Source of the DNA: Bacillota bacterium
Lineage (GTDB): Bacteria; Bacillota; Clostridia; Lachnospirales; Lachnospiraceae
NCBI GenBank assembly: GCA_023411225.1
Contig: JAEYPA010000146.1
Coordinates: forward strand, 1-14,750
Direction: 5' to 3'
DNA: 14,750 nucleotides
This document shows positions 14,560-14,750 of the stretch, one piece after another. Numbering within the stretch: position 1 is the first letter of the stretch; every line of letters begins with the position of its first letter. The position numbers were made by a program, and so were the translations under genes. The notes under the pieces were generated by a model that saw only the letters and a list, made by a program, of their open reading frames with translations, was not told where the DNA came from and did no database searches.

Positions 14560-14598
14560 ATATCTTGCGTTAGGCAAACAGTTTGTCAGCAAGATATA
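14559..14598. repeat. 10-bp inverted repeat between tRNA promoter and tRNA
   Basis: TATATCTTGC at 14559-14568 is the exact reverse complement of GCAAGATATA at 14589-14598. A smaller CAAA/TTTG pairing lies inside the loop. The left arm covers the last base of the -10 element and the likely start point, so a full RNA hairpin would not form from this promoter; a DNA operator or a relic of an insertion are alternatives. The function is unknown. Confidence 0.6.
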
Positions 14599-14602
14599 AT
14601 AC

Positions 14603-14674
14603 GCGCGAGTGGCTCAGTGGTGGAGTATCGCCTTGCCAAGGCGAGGGTCGCGGGTTCGAATCCCGTCTCGCGCT
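14603..14674 (+). tRNA. tRNA-Gly (anticodon GCC)
   Basis: A complete cloverleaf of 72 bases. The acceptor stem GCGCGAG (14603-14609) pairs with CTCGCGC (14667-14673), with T as discriminator. The D arm is GCTC...GAGT. The anticodon stem TCGCC/GGCGA encloses loop TTGCCAA with anticodon GCC at 14635-14637. The T arm is GCGGG-TTCGAAT-CCCGT with one G-T wobble. No 3' CCA is encoded. It is followed by its own terminator. Confidence 0.97.
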
Positions 14675-14687
14675 TAGTTGATTTTAG

Positions 14688-14721
14688 GCTTCAAGTCCTT
14701 ATAAGGGCTTGGAGCTTTTTT
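14688..14721 (+). terminator. Intrinsic terminator after tRNA-Gly
   Basis: Arms at 14688-14698 (GCTTCAAGTCC) and 14705-14715 (GGGCTTGGAGC) pair along all 11 positions with two G-T wobbles around a 6-base loop, followed by six T (14716-14721). It ends the single-tRNA transcript. Confidence 0.88.
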
Positions 14722-14750
14722 ACTGTCTGAAAATAGCTGTTGTCAAACGA

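Noticed and set aside
14595..14600. TATAAT as a -10 element of tRNA-Gly
   Set aside because: It matches consensus but lies 2 bases before the mature tRNA 5' end, so transcription would start inside the tRNA, and no -35 lies at a proper distance. The TTGACT/TATTAT pair at 14531-14559 is correct.

Overview
The window looks like chromosomal DNA from a low-GC, obligately anaerobic member of the Clostridia, most probably the Lachnospiraceae. This rests on AT-rich codon use, strong AGGAGG-type ribosome binding sites, several TTG/GTG starts, short intrinsic terminators and the protein families present. All genes lie on the plus strand. I see no insertion sequence, phage gene or CRISPR array.

Layout. 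(1) 48-1306: a terminator, a canonical cysteine synthase (cysK), a 52-residue YezD/DUF2292 protein and a strong hairpin terminator. (2) 1376-7735: a tightly packed seven-gene nitrogenase-like operon. Its order is a NifB-type radical SAM protein, a NifX-like protein, a very canonical NifH, a second and divergent cysteine-synthase-like PLP enzyme, a NifD-like subunit, a NifK-like subunit, and a second, cysteine-rich NifX-like protein. (3) 7741-10627: a second hairpin terminator related to the first, then a lipoprotein substrate-binding protein, permease and ATPase of the nitrate/sulfonate/taurine ABC importer class. (4) 10669-12950: a DUF4418 membrane protein, an FtsX/MacB-type permease and its ATPase. 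(5) 13074-14468: a MocR/PdxR-type regulator (GntR HTH fused to an aminotransferase-like domain), preceded by an inverted repeat. (6) 14531-14721: promoter, tRNA-Gly(GCC) and terminator.

How the genes may work together. The NifD/NifK-like pair keeps all six expected P-cluster cysteines and the cysteine that holds the active-site cofactor in nitrogenase. A complete NifB is encoded beside it, so an iron-sulfur-carbide type cofactor is plausible. By hand alignment, however, the NifD-like protein lacks the residues matching nitrogenase Gln191, His195, Arg96 and His442, and there is no nifEN. It is therefore unlikely to fix N2. A PLP sulfhydrylase paralogue inside the operon, a second cysK and YezD just upstream, and a sulfonate/taurine-class importer just downstream all point to sulfur. 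My working inference is that an imported organosulfur compound (or another small substrate) is reduced by the nitrogenase-like enzyme, and the released sulfide or thiol is captured by the CysK-like enzyme. The published precedent is methylthio-alkane reductase, a nitrogenase-like enzyme of sulfur salvage. This operon may be a relative of it or a separate type, and the sequence alone does not settle the substrate.

Regulation may use transcription attenuation. Three intrinsic terminators each sit a few tens of bases before a gene with no clear promoter in between. Two of them share a primary sequence and show compensatory base changes.
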